Below are positions 24,622-33,892 of a stretch of 64,000 bases of DNA, one piece after another (within the stretch, counting starts at the first letter, position 1; the number at the start of each line of letters is the position of its first letter). Under the pieces are notes generated by a model, which did not search any database, was not told the origin of the DNA, and was given only the letters and a program-made list of their open reading frames with translations. This DNA is from Spirometra erinaceieuropaei. Lineage: Eukaryota; Platyhelminthes; Cestoda; Diphyllobothriidea; Diphyllobothriidae. The translations under genes were made by a program, and so were the position numbers. The DNA lies in the NCBI GenBank assembly GCA_902702965.1, contig CACRXP010000008.1, forward strand, positions 1,795,923-1,859,922, given 5' to 3'.

Positions 24622-24664
24622 GTATATATATATATATATATATATATATCAGGAAAGGGCGCAC
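22616..24664 (-). CDS. PLE reverse transcriptase / GIY-YIG endonuclease
   Basis: The 682-codon frame encodes the single protein of a Penelope-like element. RT motif A is LSFDVVALFSS with D289, motif B is GTPMGSPISGLIAEL, and motif C is RYVDDTFVI with YVDD from about residue 381. The endonuclease domain starts at VIYRIP (about 578) and continues with YVGHIGRRLGTRINEH (about 591-606), with a conserved E in REFLEAWHS near 645. A Cys/His-like CANCSC stretch lies inside the GIY-YIG module, as in other PLEs. The first codons are read out of the TA microsatellite (IYIYIYI) and the start is GTG, so the true N-terminus is missing; the first ATG is near residue 27 (MKRRADLQ). No internal stop is seen, making this the best-preserved PLE in the window. 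Confidence 0.92.
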   Translation of the reverse strand: MRPFLIYIYIYIYIHRINATALDARMKRRADLQAKLQSLLRPVNETSRSTRVVNLSKRSLTSAELSLLSRGTKFSHSDAALTNFLASLESILLTSAVAEEMRADIRSCATGLLRQRKHHQVLPIDEEKGLQSLRTDDSIVIVSADKGGATVVMEKSDYVNKANQVFNDREAYTPLAEDPTKKQAAAVKKKVNELTRLKLITADDSRCMTLNDPRIAHAYGLPKVHKEGAPLRIIVPLIGSPTYNLAKWLYRHLKHLTNGSQYSIKNSQAFLQKIQGLKVSPNECILSFDVVALFSSIPHDLAIESVTRRLKDNPTNIPIEHISELLRLCLKNYCQFDGKFYQQVRGTPMGSPISGLIAELVLQQLEEEVMRTFKPKMWLRYVDDTFVIMKTCEIEQLHLSLNSVFPAIQFICEKATGGFLPFLDVSIQTLSDGGLATSVYRKDSSADVILNYESNHPAAHKRTCVRTLFHRAYRYCSSDDLRKKKLAFLYRLFRLNGYPVSFVKNCLRHQRQPQGFGSNEGPEHRKFYSLPYMQGISEAIARQLNRFGIFIAHKPASSVRATLSRVKDPIPKEQQSNVIYRIPCANCSCDYVGHIGRRLGTRINEHKLAIRRRDPLSLVFAHALECDHRFNWEGTEVVAMANTKHAREFLEAWHSNTTSINRHVDLDAHYEGLRARLTDLRP
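24622..24649. repeat. (TA)n tract at the 5' edge of PLE 1
   Basis: The PLE frame reads straight through this tract, giving an artificial Ile-Tyr run at the N-terminus. Confidence 0.85.
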
Positions 24665-24886
24665 ACCGATCTATTGGCTTCACGAAGCAAACAAGCTCCG
24701 TATGTGTGGCAAAGGTCACGAACAGGCAACCAATTACCAGGCCGAAGTCGGCCAAGTCATAATAGCAGCGAGGTGGGACGACAGAGAATGCGGGTAGATT
24801 GAAACAGTATTGCTTCGGGCTTATTGTGCCTTCATTCAGCCAATCATAACCCTCAATGTTGCCAATAGATCGGTGTGTGCCCATTC
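24655..24886. repeat. Small inverted-repeat (MITE-like) segment
   Basis: GCACACCGATCTATTGGC at the left (24661-24678) returns inverted at the right (GCCAATAGATCGGTGTGTGC, about 24862-24881). About 185 bp lie between the arms, with no coding content. It could be a short non-autonomous DNA element or a folded end of the neighbouring retroelement. Confidence 0.45.
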
Positions 24887-25079
24887 CTGATTGATAAATA
24901 CCAGATCTGCAGCGACAGAGAATGACAGGTGGCGAGGCACTGATGAACTTCGGTTCGATGAAGTGCTTATGGCCCATCTGGTAGACTCCAGTAGCTCCCA
25001 GCTGTTGTCGCATTTCCACTTTTTTAGCCTGTCCCTCAACCTAAAATCTGGTCTTCATCTGCCTCCCTCCTAGATCTTT

Positions 25080-25516
25080 GTGCTTGCCGATGTCCCTCAT
25101 GCAATCCTAGGATCGGACTTTATAGTCGAGTTCGATCACCTTTTTGACTGTCGACGTTCCCATCTCCTTGACCCTACAACTGGTTTCTCTATTCATGGCA
25201 TAACTCACTTCATTACCTACTGCAACCTATATTTTCTAAATACATACGGGGTTTGTCCCTTTCGGGCACTGCGCGATGAACATCCCAACATAATGAACCT
25301 CGGTAGAGCAATTGCGAATTTCATCATGACGTTGTGCACAACATCCGCCCATCAGGCCCTCCTGCGCATGCTCGGATTGGACGACTGGCACTGGTCCGTT
25401 TGCAGGCCGCAAAGTCTGAGATTGAGCACATGCTGCAACTGAAAGTCATTCAATCGTCCAAGGGCCTCGGGCCTTACCCTTGTACATGGTGCACACAGCG
25501 ACCAACAGCCAGGTAG
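25080..25516 (+). pseudogene. Decayed Ty3/gypsy pol fragment (protease to RT start)
   Basis: ADVPHAILGSDFIVEFDHLF matches ADVHTAFLGADFISFFGLLV of the intact gypsy pol at about 34146. After a frame change, SGPPAHARIGRLALVRLQAA and KSEIEHMLQLKVIQSS match the stretch TTGPPVFSRPRRLAADKL ... AKAEFSHMMKLGIVRPS. The fragment then ends. No LTRs are seen nearby. It is a diverged relative of the element at 32653-37302, not a piece of that copy. Confidence 0.72.
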
Positions 25517-25519
25517 TTT

Positions 25520-27150
25520 TAACCAGTTATCCCCCAGTATGCGTGATGTGTGTCCTCGTACGGAACATTCGTTGTCGCTAGTAGTCGGCTGCGCTGACAG
25601 AAAGGAATCGAGCGAAACGCCAACCACAAGTAGTGAATGCCCAGATGCCATTTGACATATTCCAAGGCCAGCACTGGCCGTTTAATTCACGCGGTTCACG
25701 ACTTTGTTCCGGAAAAAAAAGTGGCCGGTTGAATTTGAGTACTCTGTTCTCAGGAAATTACAAAACGGTGAAACGGGGTTAATGGATATAAAAAATCGCA
25801 AAACACTTCAGGGTCTCGTAGGGTGGTAGATTCTGCATATGAACTCCGACTGTTTTTTTACCCGTTGGTCGAAACCAAAATGATTAAACCAGCTGGACAT
25901 CATCAAGTAACTTAACGACGTAAATATGCTCAAGCTGCACACAGGGATAATATGCTCTCAACCTCAGCGTCAGGTACAGTACGTGGGCTTACTGATGAAA
26001 TGTCAACCAAAACTCCGAAATGCGTTTCGAAACGATCGATTAAATTGGGTCGTATAACTTATCATCTTACATCATAATTCTGCAATAATTCAGTTCCCTC
26101 AAGGTACCGGCTTTCGAACGAACTTCTTTCCGGCTGCATACCAAAACTATTCTCTGTTATAACTGAGTATTTATATAGCTTGCATTTTTCTCGTTGATTT
26201 TGGGTGCCCTTAAAAATTTAATTATATTCCGGCTGCATACCAAAACTATTCTCTGTTAGAACTGAGTATTTATATTGCTTGCATTTTTCTCTTTGATTTT
26301 GGGTGCCCTTAAATATATATTTATATTTTCTATGTAAGACATGCATAAAAATATTCCGTTTCTCGCTCATTTGGTAAACAATTACATGTTATTCAAAAGG
26401 TTTACTCAATGAACGGGTATTATTCGGTTTTAGAAAGTTTCTAATTGTGAGATTTTTTAATGCCGTTAAAGGGCCGTTCATAAAACGTCATGCCTCTGCA
26501 TTTAACAATGTGGCTTGTAAAGTTAACAATATGGCTCAAATCCACTGCTAAATTTTATGAATATCATATAGTCTCCTCTTAATACCGTAGAGAAATGTAT
26601 AAGTTTCCGTGCGCCGAAAATTTACGGCCTGCAGCTTTGAAACCATGAATACAAGTGTAACGACAGATCGGGTTCAAAATTATTGGGGAATCCGAAAGGT
26701 TTTTGAAAACCGAATTATATCCTTTTTTCGGACGATGAGTGTAAACCGGCGACATAAGGTGCGACAAAGAGGGTTAATCAGAAGTGTGCACATGCTCATA
26801 TTTTTGGGTCTTGTGCCCCCAGTGGTGCTGTTAGACGCCTGCTGTTAGTAGCAACATAATAACTAATGTGGTCACTACTGTCCTTTGCATAAAAGGCAGC
26901 TGCTTCTCCTGCCGTCACTCTTGTCCTTCTGAACCCCCTCCCCCCCACCCCCATCGACACCACAATTTGCCATCCCACCTCCGGCTTGCAGTTGGTTACA
27001 CTCATTATTTCCTTTGAATTGGACGCACATCCTTGCATAAAAGGCGGTTGCTGTCACTTTGTCTGACAGATAAACTAATAAAACTGATCACCATCGAAGT
27101 ACCATATTATGTATTTAATGGGATCACCACACTTAAAATCAAACTGCTCT
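25520..27150. other. AT-rich stretch without recognised gene
   Basis: Open frames are short and unmatched. The only structure seen is the 99-bp tandem duplication at 26130-26327 and a C-rich run near 26937-26952. Confidence 0.5.
26130..26327. repeat. 99-bp tandem duplication
   Basis: CCGGCTGCATACCAAAACTA starts at 26130 and again at 26229. The two copies run side by side to the TTATATT ends and differ at only a few positions. Confidence 0.85.
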
Positions 27151-27760
27151 TAAAGGCAGGTTGTCTAGGCATGACCGGTAGACGTTATATAGCATTCTGT
27201 GTAGGTCCCTTAATTCAAGAAAACCAACCGTGCAAACTGATTTCTTTTATTAGCCAATAGGCACCTTACTGATCGCATATGCATTTTAACTGTCAGTTTA
27301 GAAGATATAAGACGCTTCAAAACTACGCCTCGTAGTTTCACCCCTGAAACATCTCGCGATCTGGCAAACAAATGCTGTACCGGAGATAAAATCTGATTAA
27401 ACGCATACTCGTCGGTTGTACACTGAGGTATCAGTGAGGCCACATTTACTGCAGTATCTGAACTAAATGGGGTGATTTGCGGACGCCCAAACACCGCAGA
27501 TTGGGACGTCGGCTTTGCTTTTTACATCGATCGGCGATAGCGATACATCAGACTAGTGCTAACGCTTCTGAAACGGTAAGTGTTGACGCAAACACACAAA
27601 CAATACGACGTACGGCATATCCTCCGTTCAGTCTGAAGAACGCGTTTCGAGTATTGGGGTCGCCTTTACCGCAGGCAAATCTCTGGGTCCGGTACGATGA
27701 CAAAATGAAAAAAATGGAGTTAGGAGAGGACGCAGGTAGCTCAATGGCGATTTAGTATGA
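27150..27760 (-). repeat. Dispersed repeat of unknown class, copy 2 (with 94-codon frame 27210-27494)
   Basis: This is the partner of the copy at 20090-20700. The left boundary shares GTTGTCTAGGCATGACCGGT-like sequence. The frame starts FGRPQITPFSSD and ends LLANKRNQFARL. Unlike copy 1, no PLE fragment adjoins it on the right; similarity stops near 27720 at GACAAAATGAAAAA. Confidence 0.6.
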
Positions 27761-28380
27761 CACACCCATAGTTTTCAAAATTGTTTTACTCATCAGCGAA
27801 GTTCAGATATTTAGCCACGTGATTGGGATGATTGAACTACGATGTTCAAACGGTTATATTTGAAGTCAAAAATCAAACTGCGTAATGTCAGTCTGTTTTG
27901 TTAAAACAACAATATTATTTACAAGAAGGATCGCATACATCCTTAAAATCGGCTCTCGATTACGCTTGTATTTTTGGCTAATTTCCAGTGGGCAAGCGTG
28001 TCCTCTTTAGTGGACATTGTTACTCTTTAAGCATAAAATACGGCATAATGTAATGGTATACCCGACTGGTCATTAGCGAATGTGCGGCCGATTGCCTTTT
28101 CTTTGGTTTAGCTCCTCTTGAGCGAATTCGCACCCTCTGGTCAGGCTCGTCTAAAGAACTATTGTTCAACGCACGGCGAAGTCTCAGTATTTGCCACCTG
28201 CTCATACCCTAAAAGCAGCCTATGTACCCTTGCAAGACAGCAGCAAATGGCAACCTATGGGGTTATTTTGGGAGTCTGCAAACATTCCGCATGCCCCTCA
28301 TAATAGTAGGACTCTATTTGTGTGGCCACGTGTGGGACGTTGGACAAATATATCATGACTTATTGGCCTTCTTCCAGCCT
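27761..28380. other. Spacer without clear gene
   Basis: Short frames only. Part of the right side (about 28020-28300) may be 3' sequence of the adjacent PLE fragment, but I cannot align it to PLE protein. Confidence 0.4.
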
Positions 28381-28900
28381 TCACCACTCATCTACCCTAC
28401 GAAATATACCTGTCGGCCACCATGTCAGTGATGATTTTGCAACTTTTTTTCGGTTATCGGAGGTGTGTAATGTTCCGTCAGTCCTACGCTGGACGAGAAC
28501 ATCCTGAAGTGGAAGATTGCTGTCAACTTTTTTCTCGAGCGTGAATTTTATTCCCGGAACGGTTAAGTTGATGGTGTTGTTGAGCATTCCCAATTGATCC
28601 TTTTTAACGACAACTAATGTATCACCCACATGTCGCACCCAAAACGTAGGGTTAACTAATGGAAGAGCTGCTGATTCCTGTTTCTGCATTGTCACCTCGG
28701 GAAGAAAGCCAGATAAAAGCGATCCAATTGGAGCTCCTTTTAGTTGTTGATAATATTGGTGACCGAAAGAAAACTTGGTCTTAAAACAAAGGTCCATGAG
28801 TTCAAGTAAGCAGGTGCGGGAACATCCGTGTCACAGAATTTTAGGAGTTCATCTATGCGGTACCTTGCGAAATATAATGGCACGGATGTGAGGATGTACA
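28381..28900 (-). pseudogene. PLE reverse transcriptase fragment
   Basis: The minus-strand frame YYQQLKGAPIGSLLSGFLPE corresponds to RT motif B, and WVRHVGDTLVVVKKDQL to motif C. The catalytic YVDD has become HVGD, so this copy is dead. GIKFTLEKKVDSNLPLQDVL follows as in other PLEs. It aligns best with the family at 30.4-32.6 kb (WLRYVDDTFVIVKKHQL). The rest of the element is missing or unrecognisable. Confidence 0.8.
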
Positions 28901-28921
28901 CAATAAAAGAACATCAATCGA

Positions 28922-29112
28922 AATGATACCGACAAAGACAACGGAGACCGGAATGGCCATCATTGGCTTAAAAGCCTTTCTTGTCGGTGTCGTCTCTTTT
29001 ACTTATACCAGTAATCGCTGTGCGACTACCTGAGAGCGTTCTAGTATACTTCCAAGGAAAAAACGGAATGAGCATGCTCCGCAACCTGATCGGTAGGCAA
29101 ATATCCACCACA
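28922..29112 (+). mobile_element. Short hammerhead element, truncated copy d
   Basis: It begins with the same left end as copy c (GATACCGACAAAGACAACGG ... GGAATGGCCAT). Most of the hammerhead is lost and the left arm is joined directly to the end of the right arm (TCTTGTCGGTGTCGTC). It then runs through the shared 3' module (CGCTGTGCGACTACC ... CCTGATCGG) to the TA tract at 29113-29129. Confidence 0.65.
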
Positions 29113-29129
29113 ATATATATATATATATA
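29113..29129. repeat. (TA)n tract
   Basis: It separates short-element copy d from the 3' end of the minus-strand PLE copy at 29130-30022. Confidence 0.8.
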
Positions 29130-30022
29130 AATTGAAAAACAGGCATCCCAAGATATATAATTAGAAAGGTGAAGTTTTTTGGGAAACAGCAAAATTTAAT
29201 TGTGAATTTTTGAGACTGGTTCCCCAGCTCGTCTTCAGACAACAGCTGTGCAAAACAATAAACCTTTAGCCTGAGTCTAGCAAAAGGAGTCCATGATTGG
29301 TTAAGGTTGTTATCTCGGGATTGGCTGACTCGGTTTGAATCTGTCCTTAACGATTTTGCATGTGGCATCTAAATCGATATGCCGGTTGATGCAAGCCTCA
29401 TCTGAGTGCATTGCTTCCAAGAATTCGCGGCCTTTCCTTGTTTGGCAGGCGCCAACAATGCGAGTGTTTTCCCATGCGAATTTATGCCCAGTGTCTAGTG
29501 TGTGCACGGCCACCTGGGATAGATGGTCGCGTCTCTTCACCGCTAACTGATGCTCATGTATCCGGCTTGAGACAGATTTCCCAGTTTGGCCACAATAAAC
29601 GGCATCACAACTAGAACACGGGATTTTGTAGACGACACTATTTTCTTTCAAGGTAGCCGACTCTGTCCTTAGGGCGCACAAGCTGTGTGCGTAAGTTAGT
29701 TGCCGGCTGGTGTGCTACGCGTATCTGGTACATTTTCAATTGTCTTTCGACAAGTTCAGATACATTTTTGACGTATGGGAGAGTTCGCCATGTGGTTGGT
29801 TTTGGTGCCTGAGTGGCCGTTGTATTGGAAATACCTTTTCCCTTGAGTTGCTGGTGCCTCATGCATTGACGTATAAAGTCATGCGGGTACCCATTTTGAG
29901 AGAACAATTTGTAGAGGTATTTCATTTCTGCTCGATAACTTGTTTTGTCAGAGCAGTGGGTTTTGGCTCGATTCAGAAGGCTGTAGACTGTGCTCCGTTT
30001 GTGAGAGACAGGGTGATTACTC
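29130..30022 (-). pseudogene. 5'-truncated PLE copy, RT C-terminus plus GIY-YIG
   Basis: Two minus-strand frames join with a shift near 29660. The first has SNHPVSHKRSTVYSLLNRAK through WRTLPYVKNVSELVERQL. The second has VVYKIPCSSCDAVYCGQTGK, SRIHEHQLAVKRRDHLSQ, REFLEAMHSDEACINRHIDL and ends QPIPR. The 3' UTR continues to the TA tract and includes a hammerhead-like segment (29216-29256) in which GAAA is mutated to CAAA. At about 30022 the copy meets an oppositely oriented copy head to head. Confidence 0.85.
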
Positions 30023-30445
30023 TCAAAGTGAAGAGACGCGACCATCTATCCCAGGTGGCCATGCACACACTAGACACTGGGCATAAATTCGCATGCGAAA
30101 ACACTCGCATTGTTGGCGCCTGCCAAACAAGGAAAGGCCGCGAATTCCTGGAAGCAATGCACTCAGATGAGGCTTGCATCAACCGGCATATCGATTTAGA
30201 TGCCACATGCAAAATCGTTAAGGACAAATTTGAACCGAGTCAGCCAATCCCGAGATAACAACCTTAACCAATCACGGACTCCTTTTGCTAGACTCAGTCT
30301 AAACGTTTATTGTTTTTGCACAGCTGTTGTCTGAAGACGAGCTGGGGAACCAGTCTCGAAAATTCACAATAAAATTTTGCTGTTTCCCAAAAAACCTCAC
30401 CTTTCTAATTATATATCTTGGGATGCCTGTTTTTCAATTTATACG
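30023..30445 (+). repeat. PLE 3'-end copy in plus orientation, acting as upstream pLTR
   Basis: It starts abruptly inside the GIY-YIG region (VKRRDHLSQVAMHTLDTGHK), keeps an open frame to QPIPR and continues through the 3' UTR with a hammerhead motif. It then fuses directly to the N-terminal coding region of the next PLE (30450 onward). The same 3' end occurs again downstream at 37303-37583. Partial tandem copies of this kind are the pLTRs known for Penelope elements. Confidence 0.75.
30326..30370 (+). ncRNA. Hammerhead ribozyme motif in PLE pLTR
   Basis: Stem I is GTTGT (30326-30330) with ACAAT (30366-30370). The core is CTGAAGA (30331-30337). Stem II is GAG-CTGG with CCAG-T-CTC around a GGAA loop, with one extra C at its base and a bulged T. 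GAAA is at 30358-30361. Stem III is only AATT, followed by C30365 as the predicted cleavage site. Very short stem III is typical of PLE hammerheads. Confidence 0.68.
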
Positions 30446-31729
30446 TATGAACTTCGAGCGGAGTGTTCTGCTTTTTGCTCGGCGATGGGAAAGTTTGACG
30501 CGAGAACAATTATCCTTCCTGCACCGATGTCGAAGCAATAGGATTTTACCGAAATCTGTGCGAGTGAAACCAGCATTAAAGTCGTCTCAGGGCTATCAGA
30601 TTGCTACCCGGTATGGCCAACAAATGCTTGGAGCCTTTATAACTGATTCGCAAATTCAAAGATCAAAAAGAACACTACATGCAATTTTGCTATGAACAAC
30701 TGCCTATTCACTTGTTTGAGATCCTACAGGAAACCATCATACACGTCGCAGAACTAGAGCGGCTAAAAAAGAGGAGCACCTTGGACAAAAAGTGGGCAAT
30801 TATTTCTTATAAAGGTTGTACTAAGTCTACATGTCCAAAGAAGGTCGTAAACCTATCCTCTAGGGCCCTAACGACAACAGAGGAAAGTGTGCTTTGCAAA
30901 GGAATGAAGTACAATCCATCTGACTCCAATTACTTGGACTTCCTTGCCAGCTTCGAACCAATCATATCATCAACCAGTCCTACCGAAGAAGAACAATTCA
31001 CCATTTGCAGCAGCACCGTACAGACATTGAAGAACCGAAAAAATTTCTCAACGCTTTCTCACGATGAAACAAATGCCTTTAAAGCTCTCAAACAAGACGA
31101 AGGCATCATCGGCCTACCGACAAAGGAGGTGCCACCACTATTTCGAACAAAACAGACTACGCAGACAAAATGAGGTCACTCTTAAAAGACGATTCAACAT
31201 AGAACCTCTAGCTGCTGACCCCACGAAATCGCAAAATTCACATAAAGAAAAAACACTGAAACGCCTTTTGGGTAGGATATTAATCACAGGAGTTCTTGCC
31301 AAGTCTTTACAACAGGATGAACTAACAATTGCCAAGATATATGGATTTCCCAAAATGCATAAAGCTGATATTCCGCTGCGAACGATAGTCTCCCTAATCG
31401 GTGCACCCAACTATAAAGTCTCGAAATGGCTATTTCGCCAAATACATCCACTTACGAAGGACTCCTAGAACTCCATTCAGGATTCAAAAGAGTTTCTAGA
31501 CAAATTAAACGTTGACAACATTACATGTGAGGAGATTATTGTGTCATTCGATGTGGTCTCGCTCTTCACTTCGATTCATCTATATTTAACGAAGAGCTGC
31601 AGCGAATAACTCTTTTAAACATACACTTCTGAGGTGCCTCCAGAGGCTTTGCTTTAGCTCCTAGATCTCTGTCTGGAGACATATTACCCCTTCTCCAAAC
31701 AATGTTACCGGCAGTTAAAAGTTGCTCCC

Positions 31730-32398
31730 ATGGGTTCAACCATATCCGATTTCCTGGCGGAGGCATTACTGCAGAAATTAGAGAGCATAGCGCTTCCCAC
31801 CGTCAACCCACAACTGTGGCTGCGATACGTAGATGACACTTTTGTCATCGTCAAGAAACATCAGTTGAATCTGTTCCATACCAATATTAACTCCATATTT
31901 CCAGGAATTAAATTTGGTTTCGAAACAGAGGTCGATGGACAACTCCCAATCCTGGATATCCTTGTACGTCGAAAAACCGATGAATCACCTTTGACATCAG
32001 TTTTTCGCAAAAATGCGTATTCAGAGGCCATCCTACACTTTGAGAGTAAACACCCTGTCTCTCGCAAACAGAGTACAGTCTGCAGCCTTCTGAATCGAGC
32101 CAAAACTCACTGCTCTGATGAAACAAGTTATCGAGCAGAAATGAAATACCTCTACAAACTGTTCTCCCAAAATGGGTACCCGCATAAATGTATACGTCAA
32201 TGCATGAGGCACCAGCAACCAAAGGGAAAAGGTATTTCCAAGGCTACGGCCGCTCAGGCACCAAAACCAACCACATGGCGAACTCTCCCATACGTAAAAC
32301 ATGTATCTGAAGTAGTCGAAAGACAATTGAAAAAGTATCAGATACACGTAGCACACCAACCGGCAAATACCTTACGCATGCAACTTGTACACCCTTAG
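31730..32398 (+). pseudogene. PLE 2 RT segment with intact YVDD
   Basis: This is the longest undamaged frame of PLE 2, 222 codons. It covers RT motifs B to E and the linker toward the endonuclease, including YRAEMKYLYKLFSQNGYPHK and RQCMRHQQPKGKGIS. It ends at a stop shortly before the GIY-YIG domain, so it cannot give an active protein alone. Confidence 0.8.
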
Positions 32399-32648
32399 GA
32401 CAGGGTTAACCACCTCGAAAGAAAAGGTGTTGTCTAAAAAATCCCATGTTCTAGTTGTGATGCCGTTTATTGTGGCCAAACTGGGAAATCTGTCTCAACG
32501 CGTATACATGAGCATCAGTTAGCGGTGAAGAGACGCGATCATCCCTCCCAGGTGGCCATGCACACACTGGACACCGGGCACACATTTGCATGAGAACACA
32601 CTCGCATTGTTGGCGCCTGCCCAACAAGGAAAGGCCGCGAATTCCTGC

Positions 32649-32652
32649 AGAC
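32649..32652. repeat. Target-site duplication of the gypsy element (left)
   Basis: AGAC directly before the 5' LTR is repeated directly after the 3' LTR at 37303-37306. Four bases is a usual length for Ty3/gypsy integration. Confidence 0.7.
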
Positions 32653-32856
32653 TGTAGTGACATTTAAGTCCGTTTTGTTTTAATCAGTTACAATACGTTT
32701 TGACACAACTTTGAATAAGACAAACAACACGCACGTGCACTTTTGCCTGCTGACGACTTTGTTCTTATTTACTAGTTTGTAACTGTTGGGATACTGCTAT
32801 TTTCGTTTCCCGGATAGCCTACTCGCTGTGCCCAACTAGTGGGTTTATCACTTACA
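32653..32856 (+). repeat. 5' LTR of the gypsy element
   Basis: It starts TGTAGTGACATTTAAGTCCG and ends TTTATCACTTACA, giving TG...CA termini. The length is 204 bp, identical to the 3' LTR. Confidence 0.93.
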
Positions 32857-32857
32857 C

Positions 32858-32870
32858 TGGTGACCCTGTA
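32858..32870 (+). promoter_or_regulatory. Primer binding site
   Basis: TGGTGACCCTGTA begins one base after the 5' LTR. TGGTGACCC fits the 3' end of tRNA-Trp, the primer reported for CsRn1-type elements; the assignment is from memory of that family. Confidence 0.65.
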
Positions 32871-33088
32871 TCGTTCATAGCTCCTTCTTTTTCATTTCTG
32901 TGCATAACTATTTCCATTCGGATTAATCCTCACTCTATTTTTTATCGATCAGATTATTCATTTAGCCCTTATTTGCTATTCACATTGTCTCACCCTTTTA
33001 TCCAATACGAGCGCTACCCTTTAATCTTACTGTCAACGCGCCAGTCATCTACCCCATTTATCTGACCTCTGACCGACCTCGGCTAATT

Positions 33089-33892
33089 ATGTCCAACGAT
33101 TCTACCAGCCAGCCGATAGCCGGCATTCACACCTTTGACCTGCCTTCCGTGTGGCTCGGTGACATCGCGTTGTGGCTGCGCACTGTAGAGTCCCGTTTCG
33201 CCCTCCGTCAGATCACACGAGAGGATACGAAATTTCACTATGTTGTGGCAGCACTCCCAATGGACATCGCCACCGACCTCCGCGACATCATAGATTGTCC
33301 GCCCACAGAAGCCCCTTATACTGCCCTTAAGGAGGCTCTCATTTCCCGCATTTCCCTCTTAACGCTAAAACGTCTCCAACGTTTAATTTCTGAGGAGGAC
33401 CTCGGTGACAGGAAGCCTACGCAGCTTCTTAGACGTTTGGAGCAGTTGGCAGACGGACAATAGCTGGATGCCACCATGTTCAAACACCTTTTCCTCCAAC
33501 GGTTGCCTCCTTCTGTGCAAGCCATCCTTGCGCCTAACATTCCTTCATCGACTGTTCAGATGCTCGCGGAGACTGCCGACCGTATACTCGAGTACTACCA
33601 GCGTCCTGTTACGGTTAACGTCGCTAGTCGAAGCACAATTGCCCCCACAATCGAGGATGTCGTCAAACGCCTGGATGCCCTCACACTCGAAGTTTCCCAG
33701 CTCCGGGCCACTCGTGTCCATAACCCTCGTAGCCCTGCGATTTCTCGCCGCCCGAGATCTCCCACTCCAAATCAACCTGCAGTTGATGGTTTCTGTTGGT
33801 ATCATCACAATTATGATTCTAACGCCCATCGCTGCCACTCTCCGTGCAAGTATAAAACACCCGCGTCTGAAAACTCCCCTGCCGACCAGTAA
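33089..33892 (+). pseudogene. gag: gypsy gag with one in-frame stop
   Basis: An ATG at 33089 opens a frame of 267 codons to 33892, broken only by TAG at 33461-33463 (ADGQ*LDATMF). The two halves are in the same frame (387 bases between starts). The N-terminal half has the capsid-like WLRTVESRFALRQITREDTK stretch. The C-terminal end carries the zinc finger CWYHHNYDSNAHRCHSPC, whose C-H-C-C spacing differs from the retroviral CCHC knuckle and is typical of CsRn1. Gag packages the element RNA into cytoplasmic particles. Except for the stop the gene looks intact. Confidence 0.88.

Larger units (their letters stand above)
30450..32652 (+). pseudogene. PLE 2 coding region, interrupted by gypsy at 32653
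   Basis: The plus-strand copy is nearly full length but carries several frameshifts and stops. The N-terminal part reads RRWESLTREQLSFLHRCRSN, then KKVVNLSSRALTTTEESV. Later pieces are YGFPKMHKADIPLRTIVSLI, SFDVVSLFTSI (motif A, about 31545), PMGSTISDFLAEAL (motif B) and LWLRYVDDTFVIVKK (motif C, intact YVDD). The region after WRTLPYVKHVSEVVERQL runs into a decayed GIY-YIG (YCGQTGKSVSTRIHEHQLAV in a shifted frame). At 32652 the sequence is cut by the gypsy LTR, and the C-terminal remainder resumes at 37303. Confidence 0.85.

Noticed and set aside
24504..25019. 171-codon minus-strand frame with an Ile-Tyr run as a membrane protein
   Set aside because: The IYIYIY stretch is translated (TA)n microsatellite, and the rest crosses the PLE 1 boundary.
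27477..27755. 92-codon plus-strand frame as a gene
   Set aside because: It runs antisense to the conserved dispersed repeat at 27150-27760 and is not kept in the other copy.
29710..30258. 182-codon plus-strand frame as a novel fusion protein
   Set aside because: It reads antisense through one PLE copy and then sense through the inverted copy, so the frame is chimeric by accident of the head-to-head junction.
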